A DNA stretch of 64,000 nt, taken from Ramlibacter algicola (GTDB lineage: Bacteria; Pseudomonadota; Gammaproteobacteria; Burkholderiales; Burkholderiaceae_C). The number at the start of each line of letters is the position of its first letter. The stretch's first letter is position 1. A program made the position numbers and the translations under genes. Below, piece by piece: positions 29,906 through 37,495 of this stretch. Below the pieces are notes generated by a model, which saw only the letters and a list, made by a program, of their open reading frames with translations, made no database searches and had not been told where the DNA came from. Location of the stretch: the NCBI RefSeq assembly GCF_016641735.1, contig NZ_JAEDAO010000001.1, forward strand, positions 930,001-994,000, in the 5' to 3' direction.

Positions 29906-30829
29906 ATGCGAATCGTCATCATGGGCCAGAACGACTTCGGCCGCGCGGCCCTGGAGGCCTTCTGCGACAAGGGATTCACCGTGGTGGCGGCCGTCTGCGC
30001 CCCCGAGAAGCCCGGCGCCAAGCCCGACCCGCTCAAGGTCGCCGCCACCGGGCGCGACATCCCCGTCCACCAGTTCAGGAGCCTGCGCAGCCCGGAGGCG
30101 CACGAGGCTTTCGAGGCGCTCGACCCCGACCTGCTGGTGATGGCCTACGTGCTGCAGTTCGCGCCCGACTCGCTGCTGTCGATCCCGCGCCAGGGCGCGA
30201 TCCAGTACCACCCCTCGCTGCTGCCGCGCCACCGCGGCCCGTCGGCCATCAGCTGGGCGATCGCCAGCGGCGCCCGCCACACCGGCCTGACGATCTTCCG
30301 GCCCACCGAGGGCCTGGACGAAGGCCCGGTGCTGCTGCAGGTGCCGGTGGACATCGGCCCGGACGAGACGCTGGGCGAGCTGTACTTCGACCAGCTGTTC
30401 CCCAAGGGCATCGAAGCGCTGCTCACCGTGGCCGGCCAGGTGCAGCGCGGCGAAGCGCGCGCGCAGTCACAGCTCGTCGACGGCGGCAGCTACGAAGGCT
30501 GGATGACCGACGAGACCGCCCAGGTGCCCTGGGCGCAGCACGTGGACGTCGCCTACAACGTGATCCGAGCCTGCAACCCGGCGCCGGGCGCGTGGACGAT
30601 GGTGGGTGGCACGAAGCTGCGCCTGTTCGACTGCCGCAAGCGCCCGCTCGCCACGCACGGCGAGGTCGGCGGCCCCGCCGGCACCGTCGCCCGCGTCACG
30701 GACACGTCGATCGTGTTCAACGCGCACGGCGGCTTCATCGAAGTCATGCGCGTGCGCGCCGGGGACGGCAAGAAGATGGGCGCCGGCGACTGGGCCCGCG
30801 GCGTGGGGCTCCAGCCGCACGGCGCCTGA
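29906..30829 (+). CDS. Formyltransferase family protein (10-formyl-THF hydrolase-domain-like)
   Basis: 307 residues. A formyl_trans_N Rossmann domain (1-180) is followed by a formyl_trans_C-like domain (about 205-300). The active-site stretch reads QYHPSLLPRHRG with H102, and GLDEGP gives D138. In Fmt and PurN the residue two before the His is the catalytic Asn; here it is Q100. The YHPSLLPRHRG form resembles the hydrolase domain of 10-formyltetrahydrofolate dehydrogenase, so it may act on 10-formyl-THF or a sugar amine rather than on initiator tRNA. Confidence 0.75.
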   Translation: MRIVIMGQNDFGRAALEAFCDKGFTVVAAVCAPEKPGAKPDPLKVAATGRDIPVHQFRSLRSPEAHEAFEALDPDLLVMAYVLQFAPDSLLSIPRQGAIQYHPSLLPRHRGPSAISWAIASGARHTGLTIFRPTEGLDEGPVLLQVPVDIGPDETLGELYFDQLFPKGIEALLTVAGQVQRGEARAQSQLVDGGSYEGWMTDETAQVPWAQHVDVAYNVIRACNPAPGAWTMVGGTKLRLFDCRKRPLATHGEVGGPAGTVARVTDTSIVFNAHGGFIEVMRVRAGDGKKMGAGDWARGVGLQPHGA

Positions 30830-30843
30830 GGCGCCCCCGGGCC

Positions 30844-32301
30844 TCAGCCGAGGCGAACGGGCACGAAGATCTTGTCCTCGCCGCGCTGGATCAGCAGCGC
30901 GACCGACTTGTCGGACTTCGCGACCACGCCGCGCACCTGCTCGATCGACTTCGCGGGCGTGCCGTTGACGGCCAGCACCACGTCGCCCGGCTGCACGCCA
31001 GCGCGGGCGGCGGCGCCGGTGACGTCTTCCACCAGCAGGCCGGCGGCGCCGACCTGCTGCTGCTCGTCACGGTCGAGAGGTCGCAGCGCCAGTCCCAGCC
31101 GGCCTTGCGAGGCGGCACCGCCGCTGTCGTCGGCCTTCGCCACCTTCTCGTTGCTGGTGGCCAGCGTCGCGGCGAGGTCCACCGCCTTGCCCTGGCGCAC
31201 GACCTTCAGGTCGACCTTGTCGCCCGGCTTCGCGGCGCCGATCAGCGCCGGCAGGTCCCCGGACGCGACGACCGGCTGGCCGTTCACCGCCCGGATCACG
31301 TCGCCCGACTTCAGGCCGGCCTTGTCCGCCGGGCTGCCCTTCTGCACGTTGGCGACCAGCGCGCCTTCCGGCTTGTCCAGGTGGAAGGCATCCGCCATCG
31401 CCTGGTTCACTTCCTGCACCGAGACGCCCAGCCGCGCGTGCTGCACCTTGCCGGTGGCGACGATCTGCTGCTGCACGCGCTGCGCGACGTCGATCGGGAT
31501 CGCGAACGACACGCCCTGGTAGCCGCCCGACTGGCTGTAGATCTGCGAGTTGATGCCGATCACCTCGCCGCGGGCGTTGAACAGCGGGCCACCCGAGTTG
31601 CCGGGGTTCACCGCGACGTCGGTCTGGATGAAGGGCACGCCGCCTTCCTGCGGCAGGCTGCGGCCCTTGGCGCTGACCACGCCGGCCGTCACCGTGTTCT
31701 CGAAGCCGAACGGCGAGCCGATGGCCGCGACCCACTCGCCGGCGCGCAGCGCCTTGACGTCGCCCAGTTGCACGACGGGCAGGTTCTTCGCCTCGATCTT
31801 CAGCACCGCGACGTCGGTCTGCGCGTCGCTGCCCAGCACCTTGGCGCGGTACTCGCGCCGGTCGGTGAGCTTGACGGTCACTTCGCTCGCGCCCTTGACC
31901 ACGTGCGCATTGGTGAGGATCACGCCGTCCGGGCTGACGATGAAGCCGCTGCCCAGGCCGCGGATCGGCACTTCACGCGGACGCATGGCGCCGGGGCCTT
32001 GCTGGAAGCGGCGGAACAGCTCCAGCGGGTCGCCGATGCCCTCGTCGTCGTCGTCATCCACCGCCGAGGTCTTGCGCACGCCGTTGACGCTGATGTTGAC
32101 GACCGCGGGGCCGTAGCGCTCGGTGATGCGGGCGAAGTCCGGCACCGTGCTGGCGGCCACCGGCGCGACCGCGGCCGGCGCCGGCGCGTTCTGCGCGTGG
32201 GCGCGGTGCTGCAGCAGTTCGTTGCCGACGGCGCCGCCGAAACCGGCGGCGGCGATGGCCAGCACCAGCGGTGCGGCCTTGGACGGGAAGTTGGTGCTCA
32301 T
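30844..32301 (-). CDS. DegP/HtrA-like periplasmic serine protease (Do family)
   Basis: 485 residues. An N-terminal hydrophobic segment (about 10-27) acts as signal or anchor. The trypsin-like domain has H133 (TNAHVV), D163 (TDVAVL) and S236 (GNSGGPL). PDZ1 spans about 285-375 and PDZ2 about 395-480. A short acidic insertion, VDDDDDEG, lies in the LA-loop region. It degrades misfolded envelope proteins. ATG 32301 has GGAGG 5 nt upstream, inside a perfect stem-loop. It is the third gene behind a response regulator and kinase, so it is probably under their control. Confidence 0.95.
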   Translation of the reverse strand: MSTNFPSKAAPLVLAIAAAGFGGAVGNELLQHRAHAQNAPAPAAVAPVAASTVPDFARITERYGPAVVNISVNGVRKTSAVDDDDDEGIGDPLELFRRFQQGPGAMRPREVPIRGLGSGFIVSPDGVILTNAHVVKGASEVTVKLTDRREYRAKVLGSDAQTDVAVLKIEAKNLPVVQLGDVKALRAGEWVAAIGSPFGFENTVTAGVVSAKGRSLPQEGGVPFIQTDVAVNPGNSGGPLFNARGEVIGINSQIYSQSGGYQGVSFAIPIDVAQRVQQQIVATGKVQHARLGVSVQEVNQAMADAFHLDKPEGALVANVQKGSPADKAGLKSGDVIRAVNGQPVVASGDLPALIGAAKPGDKVDLKVVRQGKAVDLAATLATSNEKVAKADDSGGAASQGRLGLALRPLDRDEQQQVGAAGLLVEDVTGAAARAGVQPGDVVLAVNGTPAKSIEQVRGVVAKSDKSVALLIQRGEDKIFVPVRLG

Positions 32302-32306
32302 GGGGT

Positions 32307-32324
32307 CCTCCATTGCGATGGAGG
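32307..32324 (-). promoter_or_regulatory. Stem-loop covering the degP ribosome binding site
   Basis: On the mRNA, CCUCCAU pairs perfectly with AUGGAGG across a CGCA loop (7 bp). The second arm contains the Shine-Dalgarno GGAGG, 5 nt before AUG. This would block initiation until melted. It needs a transcript starting upstream of 32324. Confidence 0.5.
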
Positions 32325-32325
32325 C

Positions 32326-32358
32326 ACTTTGCGCTGCGGGCCTTAGGTGGTGCTTAAG
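32326..32358 (-). promoter_or_regulatory. Probable response-regulator box and -10 hexamer of degP
   Basis: On the minus strand, CTTAA-GCACCA-CCTAA (32358-32343) is followed after 11 bp by CAAAGT (32331-32326). The same layout occurs before the response regulator gene. CTTAA-N6-CTTAA is the known QseB/PmrA site form. Confidence 0.45.
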
Positions 32359-32366
32359 GCGCTTTC

Positions 32367-32458
32367 CGTCATTCCCGCGAAGGCGGGAATCCATCGCTTC
32401 CCTCCTCATTGCGGTTCCCGACGGAAGCGGTGGGTCCCCGCCGCCGCGGGGACGACGA
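32367..32458. repeat. REP-like paired repeat at the 3' end of the kinase gene
   Basis: Two inverted units: GTCATTCCCGCGAAGGCGGG on the left and TCCCCGCCGCCGCGGGGACG on the right, joined by CGCTTCC/GGAAGCG arms. The kinase reading frame runs through it and stops at its far edge. Confidence 0.85.
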
Positions 32459-33736
32459 AGGGTGCAGCGAGAACCGCACCTCCACCCGCAATCCCCTCAG
32501 CCGCTCCGACTGCCCCAGCGCCACCGTTCCCCCATGCCGCTGCGCGATCGTCCGCACGATCGCCAACCCCAGGCCACTGCCGGGCGCGGTCGTGTCGTCG
32601 CCCCGATGGAACCGGTCGAACACGCGCCCGCGCTCCTCCACCGGGATGCCCGGCCCGCTGTCTTCCACCACGACACGCACGCTGCCCGCGTCCTGGTGCA
32701 GCGACAAGTCCACGCGGCCACCTTCCGGCGTGTACTTCACCGCGTTCTCCAGCAGGTTGCGCAGCAGGATGTGCAAGGCGTCGCGCTCGCCGCGCACGCG
32801 CACATCCTGGTCGGTGACGAGGCCCAGGTCGATGCGGCGCGACGTGGCCTGCGGCAACAACTCGGTGACCACGTCGCGCGCGAGTTGCTGCAACGGGAGG
32901 TCTGTCGTCGCATCGGCGCCAGTGCCTTCGACCCGTGCGAGCACCAGCATCTGGCTCACCAGCCGGATGCCGCGCTCGATGCCGCCTTCCAGGCGCTGCA
33001 GCGCCGCTTCGCGCTGCGCGTCATCGCCGGCACGCCGCAGCGCCTGGGCCTGCAGCTTCAACGCGGCGAGCGGTGACCGCAGTTCATGCGCCGCATCGGC
33101 GACGAAGTGCCGCTGCGCGTCGAACGCGAGCCGCACGCGTCCGAACAGCAGGTTCAACTCATGCACCAGCGGCTGCACCTCCTGCGGCAGGCCGGCCTCG
33201 GACAGCGCCGACAGGTCGTCCGCGGGACGCGTGGCGACCTGGCGCCGCATGCGTTCGACCGGCGCCAGCGCGCTCGTGATCAGCCACCAGACCGCCGCCA
33301 TCAGCAGCGGCGTGAGCAGGGCGATCGGCAGGATCGCGCGCCAGGCGAGGGCGCGCGCACGTGCCTCGCGCACGTCGCGATTCTGCGCAACCTGCACCGT
33401 GTGTTCGGGCGTCTGCACTGCGTACACGCGCCAATGCGTGCCCGAGATCGTGACGTCGGAAAAACCGAGCAGTGCCTGCGACGGCATGGCTGGCCCGGTG
33501 GAGCGGAACACCTCGATGCCGTCGGGCGTCCAGATCTGCACCTGCAGGTCCAGCGAGCGCGGCGGCGCGCCTTCGTGGATCGATCGCGCGATCTCGCGCA
33601 AGTGCTCGTCGAACAGCGCATCGGCCTGCGCCAGCGCGCTGCGGTAGGCGGTCCCGGCCTGCAGCACCGACACCAGCGCGATGGCGGCCAGCACGAACCA
33701 CAGCAGCTGGCGCCGCAGCGACGTTGCCGCTTTCAT
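32369..33736 (-). CDS. Sensor histidine kinase (QseC/TctE type)
   Basis: 455 residues. Two membrane helices (about 11-29 and 134-155) flank a periplasmic sensor of some 105 residues. A HAMP segment follows, then the H-box HFVADAAHELRSPLAAL with H217, an N-box (NLLENAVKYT) and GSGLGLAI. Its start overlaps the response regulator stop (ATGA), marking a cognate pair. The last 31 residues (425-455, starting HPSSSPRRRG) are encoded by the REP-like repeat and are not part of the kinase fold; the ancestral stop was probably near 32464. Confidence 0.9.
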   Translation of the reverse strand: MKAATSLRRQLLWFVLAAIALVSVLQAGTAYRSALAQADALFDEHLREIARSIHEGAPPRSLDLQVQIWTPDGIEVFRSTGPAMPSQALLGFSDVTISGTHWRVYAVQTPEHTVQVAQNRDVREARARALAWRAILPIALLTPLLMAAVWWLITSALAPVERMRRQVATRPADDLSALSEAGLPQEVQPLVHELNLLFGRVRLAFDAQRHFVADAAHELRSPLAALKLQAQALRRAGDDAQREAALQRLEGGIERGIRLVSQMLVLARVEGTGADATTDLPLQQLARDVVTELLPQATSRRIDLGLVTDQDVRVRGERDALHILLRNLLENAVKYTPEGGRVDLSLHQDAGSVRVVVEDSGPGIPVEERGRVFDRFHRGDDTTAPGSGLGLAIVRTIAQRHGGTVALGQSERLRGLRVEVRFSLHPSSSPRRRGPTASVGNRNEEGSDGFPPSRE

Positions 33737-34392
33737 TCGCGCGGCACCACGTAGCCCAGCCCGCGCACGGTCTGGATCAGGTCGGCGCCGAGCTTCTTGC
33801 GCAGCCCGTGGATGTAGACCTCGACCGCGTTGCTGCTGACCTCGTCCTTCCAGCCGTACAGCTTCTCTTCCAGCTGCGCGCGCGAGAACACGACGCCGGG
33901 CCGCGCGATCAGTGGCTCCAGCACCGCCCACTCGCGCGCCGACAGCTTCACGGGGTCACCGTTCACGGTGGCAACGTGGGTGGCGGGATCGAGCGTGACG
34001 CCCTTGTGGCTGAACACCGGCTCGCCGTGGCCGGCGCTGCGGCGCAAGAGGGCGCGGATGCGGGCAAGCAGCTCGTGCGTGTCGTAGGGCTTGACGACGT
34101 AGTCGTCGGCGCCGGCGTCGAGGCCGGCGATGCGATCGCCGACGGCGTCGCGCGCGGTGGCCACCAGCACGGGCACGGTGAGCTTGCGCGCGCGCAGGTC
34201 GCGCAGCACCTGCAGCCCGTCGCGCCTGGGCAGGCCCAGGTCGAGCAGCACGAGGTCGTAGCTGGCCGTCGCGAGCGCCGTCTCGGCCATGGCGCCGTCG
34301 CGCACCCAGTCCACGGCGTAGTGCTCGGCGCGCAGCGCGTCGAGCACCGCTTCACCGATCATGGCGTCGTCTTCGACCAGCAGCAGGCGCAT
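33733..34392 (-). CDS. OmpR/PhoB-family response regulator (QseB-like)
   Basis: 219 residues. The receiver domain has E8-D9, phospho-acceptor D51 (LVLLDLGLP), T79 region and K101 (VVKPYD). The winged-helix domain (about 125-219) has AREWAVLEPLI and the recognition helix SSNAVEVYIHGLRKKL, typical of QseB, PmrA and TctD. It is coupled to the downstream kinase gene. A CTTAA-N6-CTTCA box 27 bp before its start suggests autoregulation. Confidence 0.9.
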   Translation of the reverse strand: MRLLLVEDDAMIGEAVLDALRAEHYAVDWVRDGAMAETALATASYDLVLLDLGLPRRDGLQVLRDLRARKLTVPVLVATARDAVGDRIAGLDAGADDYVVKPYDTHELLARIRALLRRSAGHGEPVFSHKGVTLDPATHVATVNGDPVKLSAREWAVLEPLIARPGVVFSRAQLEEKLYGWKDEVSSNAVEVYIHGLRKKLGADLIQTVRGLGYVVPRE

Positions 34393-34401
34393 GGGAGCCC
34401 G

Positions 34402-34434
34402 ATTTTGCTGGCGGCGGCTGAAGCCCGGCTTAAG
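34402..34434 (-). promoter_or_regulatory. Probable autoregulatory box and -10 hexamer of the response regulator
   Basis: On the minus strand, CTTAA-GCCGGG-CTTCA (34434-34419), then 11 bp, then CAAAAT (34407-34402). If this is the promoter, the mRNA would start only a few bases before the ATG, and no Shine-Dalgarno is visible there. Confidence 0.4.
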
Positions 34435-34444
34435 GCCAGCGAAC

Positions 34445-35395
34445 TCAGCGGCTCGCCGCCGTGGCAGCCCGCTTGCGCGGCGGCTCCAGCGCCCGCGCGA
34501 CCTGCTGCGCGCCTTCCTGCAGCAGGAACTCCCGGAACGCTGCCGCCACCGGCGCCAGCCGCTTGCCGCGCCGGTGCACGACGTACCAGTGCAGCGGCAG
34601 CGGGAGGCCGCGCACGTCCAGCACCACGATCTCGCCCGAGCGCAGTTCGCGGCTGACCGTGTGCGCGGACAGGAAGCCCAGGCCCATGCCGGCCATCACG
34701 GCCTGCTTGATGGTCTCGGTGCTCTTGATCTCCATCGAGACGTGCACCTGCTCCAGCCGCTCGCCGAACGCGTCCTGCATCGAGTTCCAGGTGTCGGAGC
34801 CGCGCTCCCGCACGATGAAGGGCTCGCCGAGCACGCGGTCCATCGGGATGCGGCGCTTGCCGGCCAGCGGGTGGCGCGGGCTGGCGATGACGACGTAGGG
34901 GTGCGGCGCGAACGGCTCGGCCACCATGTCGCCGCTCTCCGGCGGACGTGCCATCACCGCGAGGTCGGTCGCGTTGTGCTCGAGGCGGTCGAGCAGTTCC
35001 TCGCGGTTGCAGACGTGGAAGTCCAGCCGGATGCCGGCATGCCGCGCCGCGAACTCGACCAGCAGGCGCGGGAAGAAGTAGTCGCCCGCGCTGATCACGC
35101 TGACACGCAGCGGGCCGCCGCGCACGCCGCGGAAGGCGGCCAGTGCCTCTTCGGCTTCCTGCACGCTGCCCAGGATGGCGCGCGTGGACAGCACGAGTTG
35201 TTCGCCGGCCGCGGTGAGATGCACCTTCTTGCCGAGCTGTTCGAAGAGCGGGGCGCCGGCGTGGCCTTCGAGCGCGCGCACCTGCGCGGACACCGCCGGC
35301 TGGGTGAGGTGCAGCTCCTCGGCCGCGCGCGAGAAGCTCAGGTGGCGGGCGACCGCCTCGAACACCTTCAGTTGCCGCAAGGTCGCGTTGCGCAT
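34445..35395 (-). CDS. LysR-type transcriptional regulator (CbbR-like)
   Basis: 316 residues. The helix-turn-helix spans residues 5-62 (LRQLKVFEAVARHLSFSRAAEELHLTQPAVSAQVRALE), and the PLFEQLGKKVHLTAAGE stretch matches the CbbR branch. The effector-binding domain runs from about 93 to 295. No cbb genes are near; it diverges from a small gene of unknown function. ATG 35395 is preferred to the TTG at 35401. The C-terminus is Arg/Ala rich. Confidence 0.85.
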   Translation of the reverse strand: MRNATLRQLKVFEAVARHLSFSRAAEELHLTQPAVSAQVRALEGHAGAPLFEQLGKKVHLTAAGEQLVLSTRAILGSVQEAEEALAAFRGVRGGPLRVSVISAGDYFFPRLLVEFAARHAGIRLDFHVCNREELLDRLEHNATDLAVMARPPESGDMVAEPFAPHPYVVIASPRHPLAGKRRIPMDRVLGEPFIVRERGSDTWNSMQDAFGERLEQVHVSMEIKSTETIKQAVMAGMGLGFLSAHTVSRELRSGEIVVLDVRGLPLPLHWYVVHRRGKRLAPVAAAFREFLLQEGAQQVARALEPPRKRAATAASR

Positions 35396-35410
35396 CCGCA
35401 AACCATAACA

Positions 35411-35430
35411 GATCGCTTGTCGGAGCGATC
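35411..35430. promoter_or_regulatory. Candidate LysR operator
   Basis: GATCGCT-N6-AGCGATC is a perfect 7-bp inverted repeat placed 15 bp before the LysR start in the gap to the divergent gene. LysR proteins usually bind such dyads to control themselves and the divergent gene. Confidence 0.4.
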
Positions 35431-35499
35431 AGATCATTTCATTGTTCTTTATGGCCGCCGGCGCCTAGATTCCGGTCGAACACCTGCAAGGAGACCGTG

Positions 35500-35760
35500 A
35501 TGGCTGCAGTCCTGGCCCAGCACCCCGACACCGATGCCGACCGCACGCGGCAGGCCTACAACAGCGCTTTCGAGGAACTGGGCCTGCCCTGGACCTGGGA
35601 CCGCGCGACCTGCGCGACGCTACCCGCCGGCCCCGACGGCGTGCGCACCTACCTCGAGCGCGAACACCCGCACCTGCTGCGGGCATACGAACCCGAGTTC
35701 CTGGTCAACGCGATCGAAGCCGCCCGCCAGCGCTGCGAGTCGCAGTTGCGGCGGCACTGA
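35500..35760 (+). CDS. Small protein divergent from the LysR gene
   Basis: 86 residues, soluble: FEELGLPWTWDRATCATLPAGPDGVRTYLEREHPHLLRAYEPEFLVNAIE, predicted helical. ATG 35500 follows AAGGAGA at 5-6 nt. No family recognised. Its placement opposite a LysR gene makes it a likely target of that regulator. Confidence 0.6.
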   Translation: MAAVLAQHPDTDADRTRQAYNSAFEELGLPWTWDRATCATLPAGPDGVRTYLEREHPHLLRAYEPEFLVNAIEAARQRCESQLRRH

Positions 35761-35790
35761 GCGACGCGGCCGCCTGCCGGCGGCCTGGAG

Positions 35791-35913
35791 GCGGACTCCC
35801 TAACGCAGAGGACGCAGAAGTTCCATACAGAAGTCGCAGAAGAGAGACCATTTGATTGGTTTCCTTCTGCGACCTCTGCGCTTGCTCTGCGACTTCTGCG
35901 TTAGGGAGTCCGC
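35791..35913. repeat. CGCAGA palindromic repeat, copy 1
   Basis: The ends GCGGACTCCCTAACGCAGA and its exact complement form 19-bp arms. The interior repeats CGCAGA-type hexamers on both sides of a short AT-rich centre, so the whole element folds into a long hairpin. It starts 30 nt after a stop codon. Confidence 0.85.
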
Positions 35914-35949
35914 TTTCGACAGGTCGCCGCGAGGCGGCCGCACGAGCCG

Positions 35950-36696
35950 CTAAGCGAGTTCCTTCGCGATCATCGCGATTCCCAGCAACCCGAACAGCGC
36001 GAACAGCATTCGCCGGAACACGGCGGGTTCGATGCGGGCGCGCAGCAGGTTGCCGACGCCGACCCCCGCGAAGGCGGCGACCAGGGCGATCCAGCCGGCG
36101 GCGGTGCTCCAGGTGCCGCTGGCAGCGTGCCAGCCGAGGGACACGGCGAGCGCGATCGTGCAGACCGTGAACGACAGGCCCAGCGCCTGGATCATCTCCT
36201 CGCGCTCGAAGCCGAGCGCCTGCAGGAAGATCGTCATCGGGAAGATGTTGATGCCCGTGGCCGCGGTCATCATCCCCGTGGTCAGGCCGACGACCGACGT
36301 CACGGCGACCGTGCGAGGGCCGCCATGCAGGTGCAGCTTGAACGTCGGACGGGCGAGGCCATAGGCGCTGTACGCGATCAGCACGACGCCCAGCAGGATC
36401 CGCACGACCGAGCCGCCATCGGTCAGCGACGGGAACGGCGTGAACCAGCAGCCGATGAACACGCCGATCCACAAGGGGCCGAGCAGCAGCGCGAGGCGGC
36501 GGAAGTGCGGCCCCAGGCACTGGAGCACGTTGGTCACGAGCGCCGGCGCGATCATCAGGCTGGCCGCGGTCACCGGCGGCATCGCCAGGCTCAGCAGCCC
36601 CATGCCCACCAGCGGCAACCCCATGCCCGTGATGCCCTTGACCGTGCCGGCGACGAAGAACGAGGCGGCCACGATCGCGAGGAGGGTGGGGGTCAT
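35950..36696 (-). CDS. TauE/SafE family membrane permease
   Basis: 248 residues with about eight hydrophobic segments. FFVAGTVKGITGMGLPLVGMGL at the N-terminus and the second-half TGMMTAATGINIFPMTIFLQ are the paired repeats of the family, which exports sulfite, sulfoacetate and other small anions. It lies behind the Crp/Fnr gene of the oxalate region on the same strand, with a REP-like element between them. Transport of oxalate or formate is possible but not shown. Confidence 0.85.
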   Translation of the reverse strand: MTPTLLAIVAASFFVAGTVKGITGMGLPLVGMGLLSLAMPPVTAASLMIAPALVTNVLQCLGPHFRRLALLLGPLWIGVFIGCWFTPFPSLTDGGSVVRILLGVVLIAYSAYGLARPTFKLHLHGGPRTVAVTSVVGLTTGMMTAATGINIFPMTIFLQALGFEREEMIQALGLSFTVCTIALAVSLGWHAASGTWSTAAGWIALVAAFAGVGVGNLLRARIEPAVFRRMLFALFGLLGIAMIAKELA

Positions 36697-36710
36697 GCGG
36701 GACCTCGCCT

Positions 36711-36800
36711 GTCATTCCCGCAAAGGCGGGAATCCACCGCTTCCGCCTTCATGGCAGGGCGCGTGGAAAGCGATGGGTCCCCGCCTCCGCGGGGACGACG
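36711..36800. repeat. REP-like paired repeat
   Basis: Complete copy: GTCATTCCCGCAAAGGCGGG on the left, GGGTCCCCGCCTCCGCGGGG on the right, with CCGCTTCC and GGAAAGCG inner arms. Its end is 8 nt from the Crp/Fnr stop codon. Confidence 0.85.
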
Positions 36801-36808
36801 GAGCGAAG

Positions 36809-37429
36809 TCAGATCTTGCCCTTCGCCTTCAACCGGCTGAGCGTCTCCGCGCTCAGGTTGAGGTAGCTCGCGAGTTCCTTCTTGGGGATGCGGTCGAACA
36901 GGTCGGCGTGCTTGCGCATGAAGCGCTGCACGCGGCCGGGCGCGTCCAGCAGGTGCAGCGTGATGGTGTGCGCCATGATGTCGCTCATGTGGTGCATCAC
37001 CGAGTACTCGAAGGCCTGCTTCAGCGCCGGGTGGCGCTCGATGAAGGCCACCCAGTCGCGCAGCGGCAGCTTGGCCACGCGCGTGCGCGTCACGCCCACC
37101 ACGCTGTACGGGGCGGGCGTGCCCAGCCGCCACGCGGCGTAGCTGGTCTCCATCTCGCCCTCGGCCGCGAAGCGCAGGATCATCTGCTTGCCCGCGGGGT
37201 TGCTGACCACGCGCTTGAGGATGCCGTCGAGGATGAAGTACTGCTCCATCTCGTGCACGCCCTGGTGCAGCAGCCAGTGGCCCTTGGGCGCGTCCACCAC
37301 CTGCAGTTGCGGCTCCAGTTCCACCATCTGCTGCGCGGTCATGCCCTTGAGGAGCACGTTCTGCGCGAGCTGCACACGGATGACGTTGCGCTCGGGATGC
37401 TCTTCGATCAGATGCAGGGGGACGTTCAT
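36809..37429 (-). CDS. Crp/Fnr family regulator of the oxalate operon
   Basis: 206 residues. A cyclic-nucleotide-type sensor domain (about 20-135) leads through a dimer helix to a helix-turn-helix (about 178-203). The recognition helix SAETLSRLKAKG keeps the E-x2-S-R pattern that lets FNR read TTGA half-sites. There is no cysteine at all, so it holds no Fe-S cluster and is not an oxygen sensor of FNR type. The protein ends right after the recognition helix and lacks the usual wing. It is divergent from oxc, with two matching boxes between. Confidence 0.85.
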   Translation of the reverse strand: MNVPLHLIEEHPERNVIRVQLAQNVLLKGMTAQQMVELEPQLQVVDAPKGHWLLHQGVHEMEQYFILDGILKRVVSNPAGKQMILRFAAEGEMETSYAAWRLGTPAPYSVVGVTRTRVAKLPLRDWVAFIERHPALKQAFEYSVMHHMSDIMAHTITLHLLDAPGRVQRFMRKHADLFDRIPKKELASYLNLSAETLSRLKAKGKI

Positions 37430-37445
37430 GCGTGGAGCGGGACGG

Positions 37446-37459
37446 TTGACCGCAGTCAA
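37446..37459. promoter_or_regulatory. FNR-like box 1
   Basis: TTGACCGCAGTCAA fits TTGA-N6-TCAA. Its centre (37452.5) lies 23 bp before the regulator ATG, where binding would repress that gene, and about 91.5 bp before the inferred oxc start point. Confidence 0.65.
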
Positions 37460-37495
37460 GTTTCAGAAAAACCCCGATGGGGTCATCCCGGAAAC

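Noticed and set aside
35950..36696. TauE/SafE protein as the oxalate/formate exchanger
   Set aside because: It does not belong to the OxlT family and its link is only neighbourhood; kept as a possibility in the entry but not called.
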